Origin: Elusimicrobium simillimum
GTDB taxonomy: Bacteria > Elusimicrobiota > Elusimicrobia > Elusimicrobiales > Elusimicrobiaceae
DNA: 64,000 nt
Direction of reading: 5' to 3'
NCBI RefSeq assembly: GCF_049639735.1
Contig: NZ_JBEVVA010000003.1
Coordinates: 1,302,001 to 1,366,000, forward strand
The first letter of the stretch is position 1. Each line of letters opens with the position of its first letter. The position numbers and the translations under genes are program-made. Below, one piece after another: positions 50,532 to 58,652 of the stretch. The notes beneath the pieces were generated by a model. The model made no database searches, was not told the DNA's origin, and saw only the letters and a program-made list of their open reading frames with translations.

Positions 50532-50565
50532 AAAAAAGGCGGCCTGAAAAGGCCGCCTTTTATTT
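50532..50565 (-). terminator. Terminator of groEL
   Basis: AAAAGGCGGCC (50534-50544) pairs with GGCCGCCTTTT (50551-50561); on the minus strand TTTTTTATTT follows. Confidence 0.9.
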
Positions 50566-50573
50566 AAAACTTA

Positions 50574-52202
50574 TTACATCATGCCCATGCCGCCCATGCC
50601 GCCGGGCATGGCCGGTGCCGCGCCCTTTTCTTCGGGTTTGTCGGCCACTAAGGCTTCGGTAAGAAGTACCGTGCCGGCGATAGAGGCCGCATTTTCCAGC
50701 CCTATGCGCACTACTTTCACAGCGTCAACCACGCCTTCTTTAATCATGTCTACGTATTTGCCTGTTTCGGCGTCAAAGCCTTCGCTGCCTTTGGCTTTTC
50801 TTACGTTTTCAACTATGACTGAACCGTCAAGGCCCGCGTTAACCGCAATTTGCCTAAGCGGGGCTGTTAGGGCCTTTTTAACTATGTTAATACCTGTCTG
50901 AACGTCTTCGTTATCAGCCTTTAAAGCTTCAAGCGCGGGCTCGCATCTTGTTAAAGCTACGCCGCCGCCGGCAACTAAGCCTTCTTCAACACCGGCTTTG
51001 GTAGCGTTTTTAGCGTCTTCTACTTTGGCTTTTTTGGCTTTCATTTCAGTTTCTGTGGCCGCGCCCACCGCTATTACGGCAACACCGCCGGAAAGCTTGG
51101 CTAAACGTTCCTGCAGTTTTTCTTTGTCATAATCTGAGGTAGAGTTTTCAATCTGTTTTCTAATCTGCTCCGCTCTGGCGGCAATGTTTTTCTTGTCGCC
51201 TTCGCCGTTTACTATTGTTGTGTTTTCTTTGTCTACAACAATTCTTTTGGCGGTGCCCAGCATTTCAGGGGTAGCGGTTTCAAGCTTTAAACCTTTTTCT
51301 TCAGCAATTACCGTGCCGCCCGTTAAAATAGCTATGTCTTCTAACATTTCTTTACGTCTGTCGCCAAAGCCGGGGGCTTTTACGGCGCAGCCTCTTAAGG
51401 TGCCGCGCAGGCGGTTAACTACCAAGGTGGCTAAAGCTTCACCGTCAACATCTTCGGCAATAATGAGAAAGTTGCGGCCGTTTTTAACTATGCCTTCAAG
51501 TAAAGGCAAAAGTTCGTTCATAGAGCTGATTTTTTTGTCTGTCAAAATAATCTGGCAGTCTTCCAGTACGCATTCCATTCTTTCGGAATCTGTTACAAAG
51601 TAGGGTGAAATGTAACCGCGGTCAAACTGCATGCCCTCAACAATCTGTAGTTCTGTTGTGGCTGTTTTACCCTCTTCTACCGTTATAACGCCCTCGTGGC
51701 CAACCTTTTCCATGGCTTCGGCAATAAGTTCGCCCACCATGCGGTCATTGGCTGAAATTGTGGCAATTTGCGCTTTTTCTTCTTTGGTTTTAACGGGCCT
51801 GTGCATTTTGGCAAGTTCCGCTTTTACAGCTTCTACGGCCATTTCAATACCTTTTTTAACTAATGTAGGGTTGGCGCCCGCCGTAATATTTTTAATACCC
51901 TCTGTAAGCATAGCCTGGGTAAGCACTGTGGCTGTTGTGGTGCCGTCGCCGGCGATATCGTTGGTTTTAGACGCTACTTCACGTATAAGCTGCGCGCCCA
52001 TATTTTCAAATTTATCTTCTAACTCTATATCTTTTGCTATTGTTACGCCGTCATCTATAATTAACGGTGAACCAAATTTCTTTTCCAACACTACGCTTCT
52101 GCCCTTGGGACCTAATGTTACGCTGACTGCGTTTGCTACTTTTTCAATACCGGCCTTCATTTTGGCCCTGGCTTCGTCGCCATAAATAATCTGCTTCGAC
52201 AT
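50574..52202 (-). CDS. groEL: Chaperonin GroEL (60 kDa)
   Basis: A 542-residue full-length group I chaperonin. DDGVTIAKDIELED, the ATP site AGDGTTTATVL, RGYISPYFVTDSERM and the C-terminal GGMGGMGMM tail are all present. It forms two stacked seven-subunit rings that fold proteins with ATP and GroES. AAAAGGAGAAAAACC precedes the ATG. It is the second gene of the groES-groEL operon, but the 158-bp gap is unusually long and holds a REP-like repeat. Confidence 0.98.
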   Translation of the reverse strand: MSKQIIYGDEARAKMKAGIEKVANAVSVTLGPKGRSVVLEKKFGSPLIIDDGVTIAKDIELEDKFENMGAQLIREVASKTNDIAGDGTTTATVLTQAMLTEGIKNITAGANPTLVKKGIEMAVEAVKAELAKMHRPVKTKEEKAQIATISANDRMVGELIAEAMEKVGHEGVITVEEGKTATTELQIVEGMQFDRGYISPYFVTDSERMECVLEDCQIILTDKKISSMNELLPLLEGIVKNGRNFLIIAEDVDGEALATLVVNRLRGTLRGCAVKAPGFGDRRKEMLEDIAILTGGTVIAEEKGLKLETATPEMLGTAKRIVVDKENTTIVNGEGDKKNIAARAEQIRKQIENSTSDYDKEKLQERLAKLSGGVAVIAVGAATETEMKAKKAKVEDAKNATKAGVEEGLVAGGGVALTRCEPALEALKADNEDVQTGINIVKKALTAPLRQIAVNAGLDGSVIVENVRKAKGSEGFDAETGKYVDMIKEGVVDAVKVVRIGLENAASIAGTVLLTEALVADKPEEKGAAPAMPGGMGGMGMM

Positions 52203-52222
52203 ATTGGTTTTTCTCCTTTTTT

Positions 52223-52318
52223 GTCCCTCTCCCTCTTAGGGGAGAGGGCGCGGGTGAGGGTGATGTACACAAAATGTGTTGTTTAATCTATTCAAGGTCC
52301 CTCCTTTCGGGACCGATA
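52223..52318. repeat. REP-like repeat in the groES-groEL spacer
   Basis: CCCTCTCCC and GGGAGAGGG (52228-52250) pair over CTCTTAGG, followed by GGGTGAGGGTGA, shared with the kduD-exuT region. A second hairpin GGTCCC-N7-GGGACC (52296-52314) follows. These lie inside the operon message and may affect the GroES to GroEL ratio or mRNA processing. Confidence 0.7.
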
Positions 52319-52360
52319 AGATAAAAAACCCTTCCCCGGCCATTTCAATTTTTTAAATTT

Positions 52361-52654
52361 TTATTTAATAATACCGAGGACATCGTCCTGATGCATGATA
52401 AGATAATTTTTATCGTTAATCTTAACTTCTGTGCCCGAATATTTGCCGTAAAGCACTTTGTCGCCTTTTTTAACGTCCATGGGTAATCTTTCCCCATTGT
52501 CTTTCAGTTTACCCTGGCCTGCGGCTACAACTTCACCCTCCATCGGCTTTTCTTTGGCTGTATCGGGTATGATAATACCGCTTTTCATAACTTCACGCTC
52601 TATGGGTTTTACTATAATTCTATCCCCAAGAGGCACTATATTAATGTCTGACAT
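52361..52654 (-). CDS. groES: Co-chaperonin GroES (10 kDa)
   Basis: A 97-residue full-length co-chaperonin: PLGDRIIVKPIERE at the start, the mobile loop (MKSGIIIPDTAKEKP) that contacts GroEL, and GDKVLYGKYSGTEVKI. It caps the GroEL ring as a heptamer. GGGAGG lies before the ATG. It is transcribed first, from the promoter at 52744-52772. Confidence 0.97.
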   Translation of the reverse strand: MSDINIVPLGDRIIVKPIEREVMKSGIIIPDTAKEKPMEGEVVAAGQGKLKDNGERLPMDVKKGDKVLYGKYSGTEVKINDKNYLIMHQDDVLGIIK

Positions 52655-52743
52655 ATTTGCTAACCTCCCAACTAATATTTTTAAATTGATTTTACTACGT
52701 ATGATTAGTATAAAGAGTATTTTTACTCCTTATCCTATAACTA

Positions 52744-52772
52744 ATTTATCAAATTATCTCATAATTGTCAAA
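52744..52772 (-). promoter_or_regulatory. Sigma70-type promoter of groES-groEL
   Basis: On the minus strand TTGACA (52772-52767), 17 bases, then TAAATT (52749-52744). The leader to the groES start is about 90 bases and contains GAGTAAAAATACTC, a short palindrome. Confidence 0.75.
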
Positions 52773-52783
52773 CCAGCCAAAAG

Positions 52784-52792
52784 AGTGCTAAT
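52784..52792 (-). promoter_or_regulatory. Half CIRCE-like site upstream of the groES promoter
   Basis: TTAGCACTC on the minus strand (52792-52784) equals the left half of the HrcA-binding CIRCE element. The right half GAGTGCTAA is absent at the usual nine-base distance. It may be a degenerate site, or chance. Confidence 0.4.
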
Positions 52793-52840
52793 AAAGAACA
52801 CAACAACTTTTCCAGGCACAAAACCAACAAAACAGTCTAT

Positions 52841-52921
52841 TGTAGGGGCGGAGCTAGTCTCCGCCCCTTTTGTACTTATATTTATAGAAAGCATAGGGCG
52901 GAGACTAGCTCCGCCCCTACA
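52841..52921. repeat. 26-bp perfect inverted repeat, self-palindromic arms
   Basis: Arms at 52841-52866 and 52896-52921 are exact complements (TGTAGGGGCGGAG...), 29 bp apart. Each arm is also internally palindromic (GGGGCGGAG with CTCCGCCCC), so two small hairpins or one long one can form. It resembles widespread GC-rich palindromes of the REP or RAYT-dependent type. The rest of 52655-53007 contains only the groES promoter. Confidence 0.75.
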
Positions 52922-53007
52922 GAAATTTTTTACATTAAAAAACGGCAAATATTTTTAACAAAAATTAGGAAAATACAGTGGATATTTTATTTAAAAAATG
53001 TATTTTA

Positions 53008-53841
53008 TTATTTTTGCCCTATGAACATTTTTTTAAATTTGTTCCATTTTGTCTCAATAAACCCGGGCTCCGGCATTACCTGTACCACAACGGCGGAAAT
53101 ATTGTCTTTGCCGTCTTTTTCATTAGCTTTTCTTACTATGGCTTTGCAAATTTTGGATACCGATGTTCTGCCTGTTTTCATAAGGTACTGCTTTATTTCC
53201 TCATCTTCCAGGCCTTTATTCACACCGTCAGAGCACATAAATATTACGTCCCCCTCCAGCACGCCAAACTGCAAAATGTCAAACTCCACGTCTTTTTTAA
53301 TGCCCATGGCGCGGGTAAGCACGTTTTGTATGGCGGACTTTTCCGCCTGCGCTTTTGTAAGCAGGCCGCGGCGCACGTGCTCTGCCGCTAAAGAATGGTC
53401 TATGGTAAGCTGTGTAAAAACACCGTCTCTTAAAAGATATATTCTGGTGTCGCCAATATGTATGGCGTAGGCGCTGTCTTTATTGTCAAAAAGCAGGCAG
53501 CTGAGCGTAGTGCCCATGGTGCGGTACATTTGGTTATCCTGCGCCATTTTGTACACGGTATAATTGGCGTAGTCCGCCGCCATAAGCAAACGGCGTTCCA
53601 TTTTGTTCATTTCAGGTAAAAAATCTTTGGGTATTACTATTTTGCCGCTTTCCATTTTTATAAGAGTGTCAACAAAGGTGGTTATGGCAAGATTACTGGC
53701 TATTTCCCCGGCGCTGTGCCCCCCCATGCCGTCTGCGACGGCGGCAAAACGGAGTTCAGACGATATAAACACCATATCTTCATTTTTCTCTCTTATCTTA
53801 CCAATATCGCTGTAAGCGGCAAAGTTTAGTCTAATGGTCAT
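53008..53841 (-). CDS. PP2C-type serine/threonine phosphatase
   Basis: A 277-residue metal-dependent phosphatase of the bacterial Stp/PrpC group. The metal-binding motifs are seen: REKNEDM, VADGMGGHSAGE, IHIGDTRIYLLRDG, CSDGVNKGLEDEEI and KDNISAVVV. It removes phosphate from Ser/Thr, most likely undoing the partner kinase encoded ten bases upstream. The last 25 residues are a basic tail. Kinase plus PP2C operons are a standard signalling pair. Confidence 0.93.
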   Translation of the reverse strand: MTIRLNFAAYSDIGKIREKNEDMVFISSELRFAAVADGMGGHSAGEIASNLAITTFVDTLIKMESGKIVIPKDFLPEMNKMERRLLMAADYANYTVYKMAQDNQMYRTMGTTLSCLLFDNKDSAYAIHIGDTRIYLLRDGVFTQLTIDHSLAAEHVRRGLLTKAQAEKSAIQNVLTRAMGIKKDVEFDILQFGVLEGDVIFMCSDGVNKGLEDEEIKQYLMKTGRTSVSKICKAIVRKANEKDGKDNISAVVVQVMPEPGFIETKWNKFKKMFIGQK

Positions 53842-53851
53842 ATATCAAATA

Positions 53852-56110
53852 TTACCGTAAATCACGTCTTAAAATAGTATGTACTATAAAGTAAATATTA
53901 GCAAACAAGAGTAACAGTATAAGACCGTATTTAAAAACCGCGGTTTGCGCGCTGTGCTCAGCCACCCGGTCAAACGGGGTAAGAATGGCGTTTTTCCATA
54001 TAGCGTAACGCATTTTTTTATCGCCTTGGGTTTCATAAATACTTACAAAATCGGCTATAGGGTCCTTTTGGGCGGCGGCAGCGGCTTTTTTATCATCCGC
54101 TTCTTTATTGTCCGCGGAAGTGCTGCCCTCTACAATTTTTGCTATGCCAAGCAAACTGGAACCAAAGTTAAGGTCTAACGCCGGCTTAGAAAACTTAAGC
54201 CCAGCCCCCTCTTTAGGTTTAATATTTTTGGTTTCAATAACTTTACCTGCGGCGGTTATATCAGCGTAAACTTTGCCTGATATTTGGTAGCCGCCCACAC
54301 TGGCCAGCGCGAGCGTCATTAAAAACGCGGGCAGCAAACTGCTAAAAACAAATGTTCTTGGCAGCACAACAGCCACGCAGGACAGCGTTAAAAGCACCGC
54401 GCAGTAAAAAAGTAATGACACAAAAGGCTCGTCCGAAGGATCAATAGGCAGCGCGGAAAACGCTTTAAACGAATATATGGTTATAAGTATAGCAACACCG
54501 CAAATTATGCGCGCGGGAAACGGCGACGACTTGCCAAACATAAGCGTTAAAGAAAGTATGGCGCCTATTAAAGCGTATACAAGACAGTAATCCTGCGCCG
54601 CAATATTACCAAGCCCCTTGGCAAAAGCGCCGGCAAAAGAAACATCCGCCGTAAAAAACCCGGCCAAATATCCGCACACCATCACCATAAATACGCCTAA
54701 AGCGTGACGGGCGTAAACTTTCATGCAAGCAAGCAAAAAAGTTATAAAGGCCATAAGCGCCGTAAGCACGGTAATAAGAGGCGCGGCGGTAAGCGTGGAA
54801 AGTTTGCCTATATACTTAAACGCGCCAAAAAATGTAGCGCTTGTCTCAGCATCCAGCGTTGATGCCGCCGCGGCGCCAAATTTGACCGCCACAACAGCCG
54901 CTGTTATAGATACAACCAAAAATATAGGAATATGAATGAGAACCTTAGCCAGTGCGGCGGGAATGCCGCTGGCTTTAACTTTCATTTTAACTTCGTCAAT
55001 AGCCAGACCTCTCTCATGTATCTTTTCCTCCTCAGGCATAGGCGGGGCCGCCTTGGCCGACTGGGTGGGCGAACCAAGCACCGGCATTTTAGGACCCGTT
55101 GTCATGGCTTGCTTAGAAGAAATTCTTGTTATTCTCTCGCTTCTTGTGGCGCGTTTCATTCTAAGAGACTCTGTAGTTGTCGTCTTCTCAGGGCGAAGGC
55201 GGAGCGGGACCTCTGTGCCTATATCAAGCACAGCGTCAAGACCTGTGCGCACTTTCATTTGGTCTTCTGCGCGCATTTTCATTATATGGTCCAACACTTC
55301 CTCGGCTGTTTGAAACCTGTCGTCGGGGCGTTTGGCCATAAGTTTTTGTGTGACAAGAGAAAGCCAGGCGGGAATATCTTTTCTGATATCGCCGGGGTTG
55401 GGAATAGGGTCGTGAATGTGCTTTTGAATAATGTCTATGGAGTTTTTGCCCTTATAAGGAAATTGCCCCGTAAGCATAAAATAAAGCGTGGCGCCGGCGG
55501 AGTAAAGGTCCGCCCTGGTATCAATAACGCCGCCAAGGGCCTGCTCCGGCGCTATAAAATAGGCTGTGCCGGCCATCTCTGTGGTTTTTGTCATGGACTG
55601 GTTTTTTTCTATTTTTTTGGCGATGCCAAAGTCCACAATTTTTGCTTCAAGCTTCTCGTTAATTAAAATATTAGAGGGCTTAATATCACGGTGGATAATA
55701 CCCTTTTCATGCGCTACGGCAAGCCCTTTAAGAACCCCTTGGAAAATGTTTAAAATAAACCCGATAGGCAGGTTGGGGCGCCTGCGTATAATGTTAGAAA
55801 CTGTGTCCCCGGAAATAAAAGTCATTACTATAAAATAAAGGCCCCTTTCTCTGCCAACGTTATAAACGTTGACGATGTTGGGGTGGTCAAGCTCGGCAAT
55901 GGCGCGGGCTTCGGTAAGAAATAAGGTTACGGCTTTTTGGTCTTCCGCCAAAGACGGGCTTAATATTTTTACGCAGACAATCCTGTCAAGCGCCTTATGC
56001 CTGGCTTTGTAGACGGACCCCATACCGCCGACGGCGATTTTCTCAAGAATCTCGCAGCCTGATATTACGGTGCCTATCAAAGGGTCTTGCATATTTTTGT
56101 CTTCACTCAT
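53852..56110 (-). CDS. Membrane-bound PknB-like serine/threonine kinase
   Basis: A 752-residue protein. Residues 15-285 form a Hanks-type kinase: glycine loop VGGMGSVYKA, Lys48, HRD (140-142) in HRDIKPSNIL, DFG (160-162), and the APEQ segment. A charged linker (290-375) with several Thr/Ser (TTTESLRMKRATRS) may be an autophosphorylation area. Residues about 385-625 contain some eight membrane segments instead of the usual single helix with PASTA repeats. A periplasmic region (630-725) and a final helix (LILLLLFANIYFIVHTI) follow. It signals an envelope or membrane state; the PP2C gene follows in the operon. Confidence 0.9.
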   Translation of the reverse strand: MSEDKNMQDPLIGTVISGCEILEKIAVGGMGSVYKARHKALDRIVCVKILSPSLAEDQKAVTLFLTEARAIAELDHPNIVNVYNVGRERGLYFIVMTFISGDTVSNIIRRRPNLPIGFILNIFQGVLKGLAVAHEKGIIHRDIKPSNILINEKLEAKIVDFGIAKKIEKNQSMTKTTEMAGTAYFIAPEQALGGVIDTRADLYSAGATLYFMLTGQFPYKGKNSIDIIQKHIHDPIPNPGDIRKDIPAWLSLVTQKLMAKRPDDRFQTAEEVLDHIMKMRAEDQMKVRTGLDAVLDIGTEVPLRLRPEKTTTTESLRMKRATRSERITRISSKQAMTTGPKMPVLGSPTQSAKAAPPMPEEEKIHERGLAIDEVKMKVKASGIPAALAKVLIHIPIFLVVSITAAVVAVKFGAAAASTLDAETSATFFGAFKYIGKLSTLTAAPLITVLTALMAFITFLLACMKVYARHALGVFMVMVCGYLAGFFTADVSFAGAFAKGLGNIAAQDYCLVYALIGAILSLTLMFGKSSPFPARIICGVAILITIYSFKAFSALPIDPSDEPFVSLLFYCAVLLTLSCVAVVLPRTFVFSSLLPAFLMTLALASVGGYQISGKVYADITAAGKVIETKNIKPKEGAGLKFSKPALDLNFGSSLLGIAKIVEGSTSADNKEADDKKAAAAAQKDPIADFVSIYETQGDKKMRYAIWKNAILTPFDRVAEHSAQTAVFKYGLILLLLFANIYFIVHTILRRDLR

Positions 56111-56127
56111 GGTAACACCTGTTTGGG

Positions 56128-56158
<31 letters not shown>

Positions 56159-56292
56159 TACAATGTAAAATAAACACTGGCAATTTATTTAACTAAAATC
56201 TGCCGTGTTTTTAACTGCCTTAACTCATGTTATACAAAATACGGCAAAAAATAGTATAATAAATTAATAAATTTTATTGAGGTTACAAAAAA

Positions 56293-56637
56293 ATGAAAGA
56301 AAAAATTCATCCAAAATATCAAGAAGTGGAAGTTAATTGTGCCTGCGGCGCAAAATTTACAACACGCTCCACAATGAAGTCAATTAAATTAGACATTTGC
56401 TCAGAATGCCACCCTTTCTTCACAGGCAAGCAAAAAGTGTTGGACACAGAAGGCAGAGTAGATAAATTTAACAAAAAATTTGCCGCTTCAGAAGGTAAAC
56501 TTATCGCAAGAAAACCTAAAACTGTGGTTAAAGCCCAGGCCAAAATGAAAGCGCCCGTTAAAATTAAAAAAATAATTGTAGCCGGTGATGAAAAAAAGGC
56601 TCCTGTAAAAAAGGCTAAAAAAGAAGCAGCAAAATAA
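56293..56637 (+). CDS. rpmE: Ribosomal protein bL31 with basic extension
   Basis: A 114-residue protein. The first 66 residues are bL31 of the zinc-binding kind, with four cysteines (NCACG and ICSEC) and HPFFTGKQKVLDTEGRVDKFNKKF. The last 45 residues are an Ala/Lys/Pro-rich tail (KAPVKKAKKEAAK), making it longer than the usual 66-75 residues; such tails occur in several phyla and probably contact rRNA. TTGAGG precedes the ATG. A terminator follows. Confidence 0.93.
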   Translation: MKEKIHPKYQEVEVNCACGAKFTTRSTMKSIKLDICSECHPFFTGKQKVLDTEGRVDKFNKKFAASEGKLIARKPKTVVKAQAKMKAPVKIKKIIVAGDEKKAPVKKAKKEAAK

Positions 56638-56649
56638 TAAAAATATTTT

Positions 56650-56680
56650 AAGCCCCGCTCTAAGTGAGCGGGGCTTTTGC
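56650..56680 (+). terminator. Terminator of rpmE
   Basis: AAGCCCCGCTC (56650-56660) pairs with GAGCGGGGCTT (56666-56676) followed by TTTTGC. Confidence 0.88.
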
Positions 56681-56860
56681 TTTGCAAAAGCTAATTCAGG
56701 CATTTTAGCTTTGCTAAAAAAAGACTTGCCTGAATTTTACCCATTGATACGCCCCGCTTTTAGCGGGGCTTTTGCCTTGCAAAAGCTAATTCAGGCATTT
56801 TAGCTTTGCTAAAAAAAGACTTGCCTGAATTTTACCCATTGATACGCCCCGCTTTTAGCG
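56671..56860. repeat. Tandem duplication, 95-bp unit
   Basis: Two nearly identical units (56671-56765 and 56766-56860). Each has nested helices AATTCAGGCA...TGCCTGAATT enclosing TTAGC-TTT-GCTAA, then CCATTGATACG and a GCCCCGC-TTTTA-GCGGGGC terminator hairpin. The result is three terminators in a row after rpmE. Confidence 0.85.
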
Positions 56861-56876
56861 GGGCTTTTTATTCCCC

Positions 56877-57180
56877 CCCGACTAGACCGGGGAGGTCGCT
56901 TAGCTTTTTCTAGGGAGCAGATTATTTATTGTTAAAAATAGTACGTTGTTGTTGCCGCTCCCTCAGCCGTAAGGCGTGAGGGTCTCAAGCAATGAGTGCG
57001 CGTTGGCGCACATAGGTGCTGTCTTATTTTGGCTACGCCATTGTCCTTGAGACCATCTCGCTCCGCCGCGCGATGGAACAGCACTTATTATGCAAAAGTA
57101 AGGTGTTCTAAATACGCTTTTAAACGCTGCTGCTAGAAAGGAGTACTCGCGTTTGTAACCCACGCCTACTCCGGGGGATG
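56877..57180. ncRNA. Unassigned structured region, candidate non-coding RNA
   Basis: About 300 bp without a credible ORF and dense in complementary segments: GGGAGC (56924) with GCTCCC (56957), CCTCAGCC-GTAA-GGCGTGAGG, GGTCTCAAG (56981-56989) with CTTGAGACC (57046-57054), GTGCGC-GTTG-GCGCAC, AGGTGCTGT (57014-57022) with ACAGCACTT (57078-57086), and GGAGTA...TACTCC (57141-57173). Two of these interleave, forming a possible pseudoknot. I could not match it to tmRNA, RNase P, SRP or 6S RNA. Strand is undecided. Confidence 0.4.
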
Positions 57181-57197
57181 GGATTTGCGCAAAAAAA

Positions 57198-57228
57198 CCC
57201 CAAGGCAGAATTTGCCTCGGGGTAAAAT
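57198..57228 (-). terminator. Terminator of the prepilin gene
   Basis: ACCCCGAGGCAAA and its partner TGCCTTGGGG form the stem (plus-strand 57199-57225); on the minus strand TTTTTTTGCGC follows. Confidence 0.85.
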
Positions 57229-57259
57229 ATTTTATGCAAGCCGCGTATAAAAACGCCGC

Positions 57260-57778
57260 TTAATCGCAAGTAGATTTAAGATGGCTGCCTACCATAAAAC
57301 TGCAGTCATCACCCACACAGCACAAGTTTGAATCCCTATAATTTATAAGACGTATAGTATAAGAATATTTTGTACCGTTTCTTGAAGCGGACGCGTAGGA
57401 CTTGGTTGTGTCCGTATTTGTAACAAGTTTGTAAGTAAAGTTATCTGTGGAAATAGAATCCGCGTTTGGTGAGGTAATGCCTGAAACAACAGGCCCAAGC
57501 TGGTCAAAATTTTTAGCGTAACCTTTACCTGTGGAGTTGCCAAGAAGCGCCCTTGTCTCCTGCTCTGAACGTATGTGGGAGAGAATGTCTATAGCCTCCG
57601 TCACTCTGCCGCGCTCTACGGATTTTTCATACTGCGGCAAAGCAAAGCCCGCCATAAGCGCTATTATTATAACCACAATAGACAGCTCCATAAGTGTAAA
57701 ACCGGCGCAGCGCTGTCGCGCCGTCCTCAGGGGGAGTTGCTTGCAAATCCCCAGCGGGGACCTCATCAAATTTCTCAT
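57260..57778 (-). CDS. Type IV prepilin-like protein with long leader
   Basis: A 172-residue pseudopilin or pilin. The prepilin peptidase site is CAG-FTLMELSIVVIIIALMAGFALP, giving the N-terminal hydrophobic helix with Glu5 of the mature protein. The ATG at 57778 with TTAGGAGATATG upstream gives a 26-residue basic leader, much longer than the four-residue leader (MKKG) of the pilin at 58653. The C-terminal domain has four cysteines (NLCCVGDDC and STCD), fitting a disulfide-bonded loop. It may be a minor pilin or a type II secretion pseudopilin. Confidence 0.85.
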   Translation of the reverse strand: MRNLMRSPLGICKQLPLRTARQRCAGFTLMELSIVVIIIALMAGFALPQYEKSVERGRVTEAIDILSHIRSEQETRALLGNSTGKGYAKNFDQLGPVVSGITSPNADSISTDNFTYKLVTNTDTTKSYASASRNGTKYSYTIRLINYRDSNLCCVGDDCSFMVGSHLKSTCD

Positions 57779-57820
57779 AACATATCTCCTAAAAAATAAA
57801 TCTATAAGAACATGATACAA

Positions 57821-57851
57821 AAAAATACCACCCTTTCGGGTGGTATTTTTA
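57821..57851. terminator. Terminator after the OmpA-like gene
   Basis: AAAAATACCACCC pairs perfectly with GGGTGGTATTTTT around TTTC (57821-57850). It ends the minus-strand OmpA-like gene. Confidence 0.9.
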
Positions 57852-57859
57852 ACACTAAA

Positions 57860-58510
57860 CTATTTATAATTTTGTTCAACAAGCTTCTGGTTGGCTGTAA
57901 TGTTAAGGTTAACGCGTCTGTTTTGTGAGCGGCCCTCAGCTGTAGCGTTAGACGCTATGGGGTTGCTCTGGCCAAAACCCTGGTAACCAATGCTGTAGGT
58001 TTTAACATTGTTGGCAAGAAGTTCATTGTAAACAGCCTGGGCTCTTTTCTGTGAAAGAGAAAGGTTAAAAGCTTCTGACCCTGTTGAATCCGTATAGCCT
58101 TCAACAACAATTATGTTTTCAGGATATTTTTTGAGAACTTTGCCAAGGTCGGCAACGTTCTGTTTTGCGGCTGCGGAAAGCTCTGAGCTGCCGGTGGCGA
58201 ATAAAATGTCGTTTTTCAAAACAACTTTTATGCTGCCGTCGGCGTTTCTTTCAACTGTGGCAATTTTAGCAAGTTCTTTGGCCTGTTTGTCATAATAGTT
58301 ACCAATGCCGCCGCCTAAAAGACCACCTGCCGCCGCGCCTATAAGAGCGCCTGTTTCAGCCTTGCCGCCTGTGTTATGCGCTATTACCGCGCCGCCTATA
58401 GCGCCTATTGCCGCGCCGGCACCCGCGCCGATGGCTGTTTTTTTACCGGGTGTTGTACAGGCAGTAAACACTAAAGCTACTGCCGTTAAAGTTAAAACTA
58501 TTTTCTTCAT
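57860..58510 (-). CDS. OmpA-family lipoprotein (YiaD/Pal-like)
   Basis: A 216-residue lipoprotein: signal ending VFTAC (Cys18), then a glycine-zipper segment (AIGAGAGAAIGAIGGAVIAHNTGGKAETGALIGAAAGGLLGGGIG, about 27-70) that can insert in a membrane, then an OmpA C-terminal domain (95-215) with NIIVVEGYTDSTGSEAFNLSLSQKRAQAV and GFGQSNPIASNATAEGRSQNRRV, which binds peptidoglycan. It links the outer membrane to the wall. It is monocistronic. Confidence 0.92.
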   Translation of the reverse strand: MKKIVLTLTAVALVFTACTTPGKKTAIGAGAGAAIGAIGGAVIAHNTGGKAETGALIGAAAGGLLGGGIGNYYDKQAKELAKIATVERNADGSIKVVLKNDILFATGSSELSAAAKQNVADLGKVLKKYPENIIVVEGYTDSTGSEAFNLSLSQKRAQAVYNELLANNVKTYSIGYQGFGQSNPIASNATAEGRSQNRRVNLNITANQKLVEQNYK

Positions 58511-58652
58511 ACTACCTCCTAATTTTTTACCTGCTTATATTCTACATAAATTTTTAAGCCAGCACATACAACTTATAACGCAGTATTAGGTTTTTTATTG
58601 CACTCTCAATTTCCTAATGTTATACTTAATATTATAAAAAGATGGAGGATTT

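Noticed and set aside
54932..55666. 244-codon plus-strand opening opposite the kinase gene
   Set aside because: Shadow frame of the kinase domain; the protein has no domain and an implausible Arg/Cys/His-rich composition.
56963..57163. 66-codon minus-strand opening
   Set aside because: It lies in the structured region between terminators, has a GTG/TTG-type context without a ribosome site, and its composition follows the RNA helices.
56877..57180. Match to tmRNA, RNase P RNA, SRP RNA or 6S RNA
   Set aside because: I looked for the tmRNA tag and tRNA-like ends, the RNase P conserved cores and the SRP GGAAG loop on both strands and found none.
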